The notes under the pieces: model-generated
Database searches by the model: none
Told to the model about the DNA's origin: nothing
What the model saw: the letters and a program-made list of their open reading frames with translations, nothing else
Shown: one piece after another, positions 62,050 through 64,000 of the stretch
How the letters are laid out: each line of letters begins with the position of its first letter
Position numbering within the stretch: the stretch's first letter is position 1
NCBI RefSeq assembly: GCF_009811415.1
Contig: NZ_BLIG01000008.1
Location: forward strand, 112,196 to 176,195
Direction: 5' to 3'
DNA from: Alteromonas sp. KUL106
Lineage (GTDB): Bacteria; Pseudomonadota; Gammaproteobacteria; Enterobacterales; Alteromonadaceae
DNA length: 64,000 nucleotides
Program-made: the position numbers and the translations under genes

Positions 62050-63459
62050 TTACAGTACAGTGTCGCCCTTAAGACCAATGTCAAATTGCTCTAAATAAGC
62101 GTTAGGTTTACTTCCATCAAACGTCACGCCATCAATAAATTCACTTTGAGGTGGCTTATAGCCTGTCTCTGTTCCAAACTCAGGGAAATCGGATGCTTGA
62201 GCTTTGCCCTCGGCGATAAGTGCTTTAGCAGCTTGAGCATAGACTTCTGGTTTGTAGACTTTTTTCGCGGTTTCTTTGTACCAGTCATCAGACTTTGCTT
62301 CTGAAATTTGGCCCCAGCGACGCATTTGAGTGAGATACCAAATCGCATCACTGTAGTAGGGGTACGTGGCGTTGTAGCGGAAGAATACGTTGAAATCAGG
62401 GACTTCACGCTTGTCGCCCTTTTCATATTCAAAAGTGCCGGTCATGCTATTAGCCAGTACGTCTTCATCCGCACCGACATAGTTGCTTTTAGCAAGTATT
62501 TTTACCGCTTCAGGACGGTTAGCGTTGTTGTTTTCGTCCAGCCACATTGCTGCACGAATTAATGCTTTAACGACACGGATGTGGGTATTAGGGTATTTTT
62601 CAGCCCAGCCTTGGCTTACGCCAAATACTTTTTCAGGGTTATTTTTCCAGATTTCGTAATCGGTGATCACCGGGACGCCTATACCTTTAAATACCGCCTG
62701 TTGGTTCCATGGCTCGCCGACACAGTAGCCATAGATAGTCCCTGCCTCCATCGTCGCTGGCATTTGCGGAGGCGGTGTGACCGACAGCAGCGCTTGCGCA
62801 TCGATTTGACCCGCAGTATCACCTTTATGCGGTGCGTAGTAACCCGGATGAATGCCACCTGCTGCTAGCCAATAACGTAACTCGTAGTTATGCGTAGACA
62901 CGGGAAATACCATACCCATATTGAAAGATTTCCCAGCACTGCGGTATTCGTCAATCACGGGTTTTAAATAGTCAGCTTTAATTGGATGTACGGGCTTTCC
63001 GTTTTCCTGAGGTATATGGGCCTTCATTTTCTCCCAAATTTCGTTTGATACGGTAATACCGTTACCGTTAAGGTCCATACTAAAAGCAGTCACAATATGG
63101 GATTCTGTACCAAAGCCGATAGTCGCACCCAATGGCTGACCTGCTAACATGTGAGCGCCATCCAGTTGACCGTCAATCACGCGGTCAAGCAACACTTTCC
63201 AATTAGCTTGCGCTTCCAACGTAACGTATAGTCCTTCATCTTCAAAAAAGCCTTTTTCATACGCCACCGCAAGCGGAGCCATATCCGTCAGCTTAATAAA
63301 CCCAAACTTCAGTTCCTCTTTCTCAGGCCAACCTAGCGCGGTCGTTTGTGCGGAAACAGAAGTTGAAAACGTAGCTACAGAAACGACAAGTGCAGCACAA
63401 ACGCTCGCACTCGCTGTTCTTAAGCGTTTAAATAGTGATATTGTCTTTAACTCAGTCAT
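62050..63459 (-). CDS. Nitrate-type ABC transporter substrate-binding protein (CmpA/NrtA family)
   Basis: This 469-residue protein has a signal peptide (…FSTSVSAQ), with no lipobox. The CmpA/NrtA-family core begins [33 protein letters not shown] and includes [37 protein letters not shown] and [20 protein letters not shown]. The last is a ligand-contact region in nitrate- and bicarbonate-binding members. Nitrate is the most likely ligand in a heterotrophic marine gammaproteobacterium. AGGA 6 nt upstream supports the ATG. It is first in the operon and its leader contains a strong terminator (63477-63524). Confidence 0.92.
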   Translation of the reverse strand: MTELKTISLFKRLRTASASVCAALVVSVATFSTSVSAQTTALGWPEKEELKFGFIKLTDMAPLAVAYEKGFFEDEGLYVTLEAQANWKVLLDRVIDGQLDGAHMLAGQPLGATIGFGTESHIVTAFSMDLNGNGITVSNEIWEKMKAHIPQENGKPVHPIKADYLKPVIDEYRSAGKSFNMGMVFPVSTHNYELRYWLAAGGIHPGYYAPHKGDTAGQIDAQALLSVTPPPQMPATMEAGTIYGYCVGEPWNQQAVFKGIGVPVITDYEIWKNNPEKVFGVSQGWAEKYPNTHIRVVKALIRAAMWLDENNNANRPEAVKILAKSNYVGADEDVLANSMTGTFEYEKGDKREVPDFNVFFRYNATYPYYSDAIWYLTQMRRWGQISEAKSDDWYKETAKKVYKPEVYAQAAKALIAEGKAQASDFPEFGTETGYKPPQSEFIDGVTFDGSKPNAYLEQFDIGLKGDTVL

Positions 63460-63476
63460 ACGTGTTCCTCGTAGCC

Positions 63477-63524
63477 AAAAAAAAACCCACCAGCTATCGA
63501 CATTTCACTGTCTAGCATGGTGGG
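63477..63524 (-). terminator. Leader terminator (attenuator candidate) upstream of the nitrate-type transporter
   Basis: On the minus strand the RNA forms CCCACC-AU-GCUA-GACA-(GUGAAA)-UGUC-GA-UAGC-U-GGUGGG followed by nine U, a strong intrinsic terminator with a hexanucleotide loop. It lies 17 nt before the start codon of the binding-protein gene, downstream of any promoter. Such placement is typical of transcription attenuation. Confidence 0.75.
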
Positions 63525-63536
63525 CTTCGTTGCCGT

Positions 63537-63562
63537 GTTAGTAACATCGGAGTCATTACTAA
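63537..63562 (-). other. Upstream leader hairpin of the nitrate-type transporter operon
   Basis: On the minus strand, GTTAGTAA … TTACTAAC forms an 8-bp stem with a 10-nt loop, 12 nt before the terminator stem. Two tandem hairpins, the second leading into a terminator, resemble the leader layout of ANTAR-type antitermination (NasR/NasT), although the loop consensus is not clearly met. Confidence 0.45.
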
Positions 63563-64000
63563 CGCATCAAGTTGTTGTCGGTAAGTCAGGAATTCCCGCT
63601 CACACACCTCATCTTAAAGGGAGGTTAATATAAAGCTTTAGCTTAAAAAACCATCTTTTATTATTGTTATAATCATTTGCCATAAATGCCGGAGAAGATG
63701 GAGCTTCCTTACTGCTCTCCACTGATTCCTAATAATTTTTCTTATTCACACTATGGTTAATGTTGTGCTTTACACGGTGCCACAGCACGCGTGTCGCACT
63801 TGCTGCCTAATACGGCAACTTTGCTGTTGCACGGTTTGTTTAGCAGCCAACGTGCCAAAAATTCAAGACATTGATAAATATAGAAAAAGCAACAGATTCA
63901 CAGGTTGCAGAAAGAAACTGATTTATATTTTGATGCACCAAAACGGTGGCGTTGTTCAACCGTGGTGCGAATAGGCAATACCAATCCGTATAGATAATTG

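Larger units (their letters stand above)
63460..64000 (-). promoter_or_regulatory. Leader and upstream region of the nitrate-type transporter operon
   Basis: No convincing gene is seen in these 541 bp. On the minus strand the region carries an upstream hairpin (63537-63562), then the terminator hairpin (63477-63524), then the start codon at 63459. A -10-like TATAAC is visible near 63670 on the minus strand, without a convincing -35. A 73-codon plus-strand frame at 63753-63974 looks spurious. Confidence 0.5.

Noticed and set aside
63753..63974. 73-codon plus-strand frame rich in cysteine at the right end
   Set aside because: No ribosome-binding site, no family resemblance, irregular composition, and it lies in the upstream region of the nitrate operon.
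1..64000. CRISPR arrays, insertion sequences, prophage, tRNA or rRNA genes
   Set aside because: I looked for regularly spaced repeats, transposase or integrase motifs, CCA-ended cloverleaf sequences and rRNA segments and found none.

Overview
The window reads as a chromosomal segment of a marine gammaproteobacterium of the Alteromonas type (order Alteromonadales). The basis is protein-level resemblance: a Vibrio/Alteromonas-style TonB2 cluster with a DUF3450 protein and a TtpC-type ExbB fusion, the rpsU-yqeY-dnaG-rpoD order, RdgC, DUF3016, and several TonB-dependent receptors. Coding density is high. I saw no rRNA, tRNA, insertion sequence, prophage or CRISPR array.

Region 1 (1-16.0 kb, all minus strand) looks like a phosphate-starvation island of three consecutive transcription units. 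Unit A is phoB-phoR, a PstS-like phosphate-binding protein and a prolyl-4-hydroxylase-type oxygenase. Unit B is a very large lipoprotein with three tandem ~430-residue domains plus a TonB-dependent receptor. Unit C is DUF3450-TtpC-ExbB-ExbD-TonB-TPR, a complete energiser for outer-membrane receptors. Each unit is preceded by an 18-bp Pho-box-like element with 7-4-7 architecture, and in each case a -10-like hexamer follows exactly 10 nt later. I infer a PhoB-controlled, TonB-driven system for capturing phosphate or a phosphorylated compound. It is the best candidate here for an under-described system.

Region 2 (16.2-29.0 kb) is mixed: an orphan sensor kinase, rdgC, a divergent XRE-cupin regulator/BenE transporter pair with two operator-like palindromes, an HDOD protein, an M49-like lipoprotein peptidase, a HinT-like protein, folB-folK-uppP, plsY and a nucleotide pyrophosphatase/phosphodiesterase.

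Region 3 (29.0-35.7 kb) is housekeeping: tsaD diverging from the macromolecular-synthesis genes rpsU, yqeY-like, dnaG and rpoD.

Region 4 (35.7-51.7 kb) holds a chemoreceptor, porin and mini phosphate-binding-like protein cluster, an RND efflux pair, a possibly exported Nudix protein, a four-gene sugar-acid catabolism set (aldolase, enolase-superfamily dehydratase, lactonase-like amidohydrolase, SDR), a DmdC-like acyl-CoA dehydrogenase, a DUF3016 protein and one unknown membrane protein.

Region 5 (51.7-64 kb) has ccoG-srkA, a cobalamin riboswitch with btuB, a DsbA-type oxidoreductase, a YfbR-like HD hydrolase, and a nitrate-type ABC transporter with an alginate-export-family porin. The transporter operon is preceded by a leader containing a strong intrinsic terminator, which suggests control by antitermination.

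Several start codons were moved inward from the longest reading frame, using ribosome-binding sites and signal peptides. All functional calls rest on reading the sequence, with no database search.
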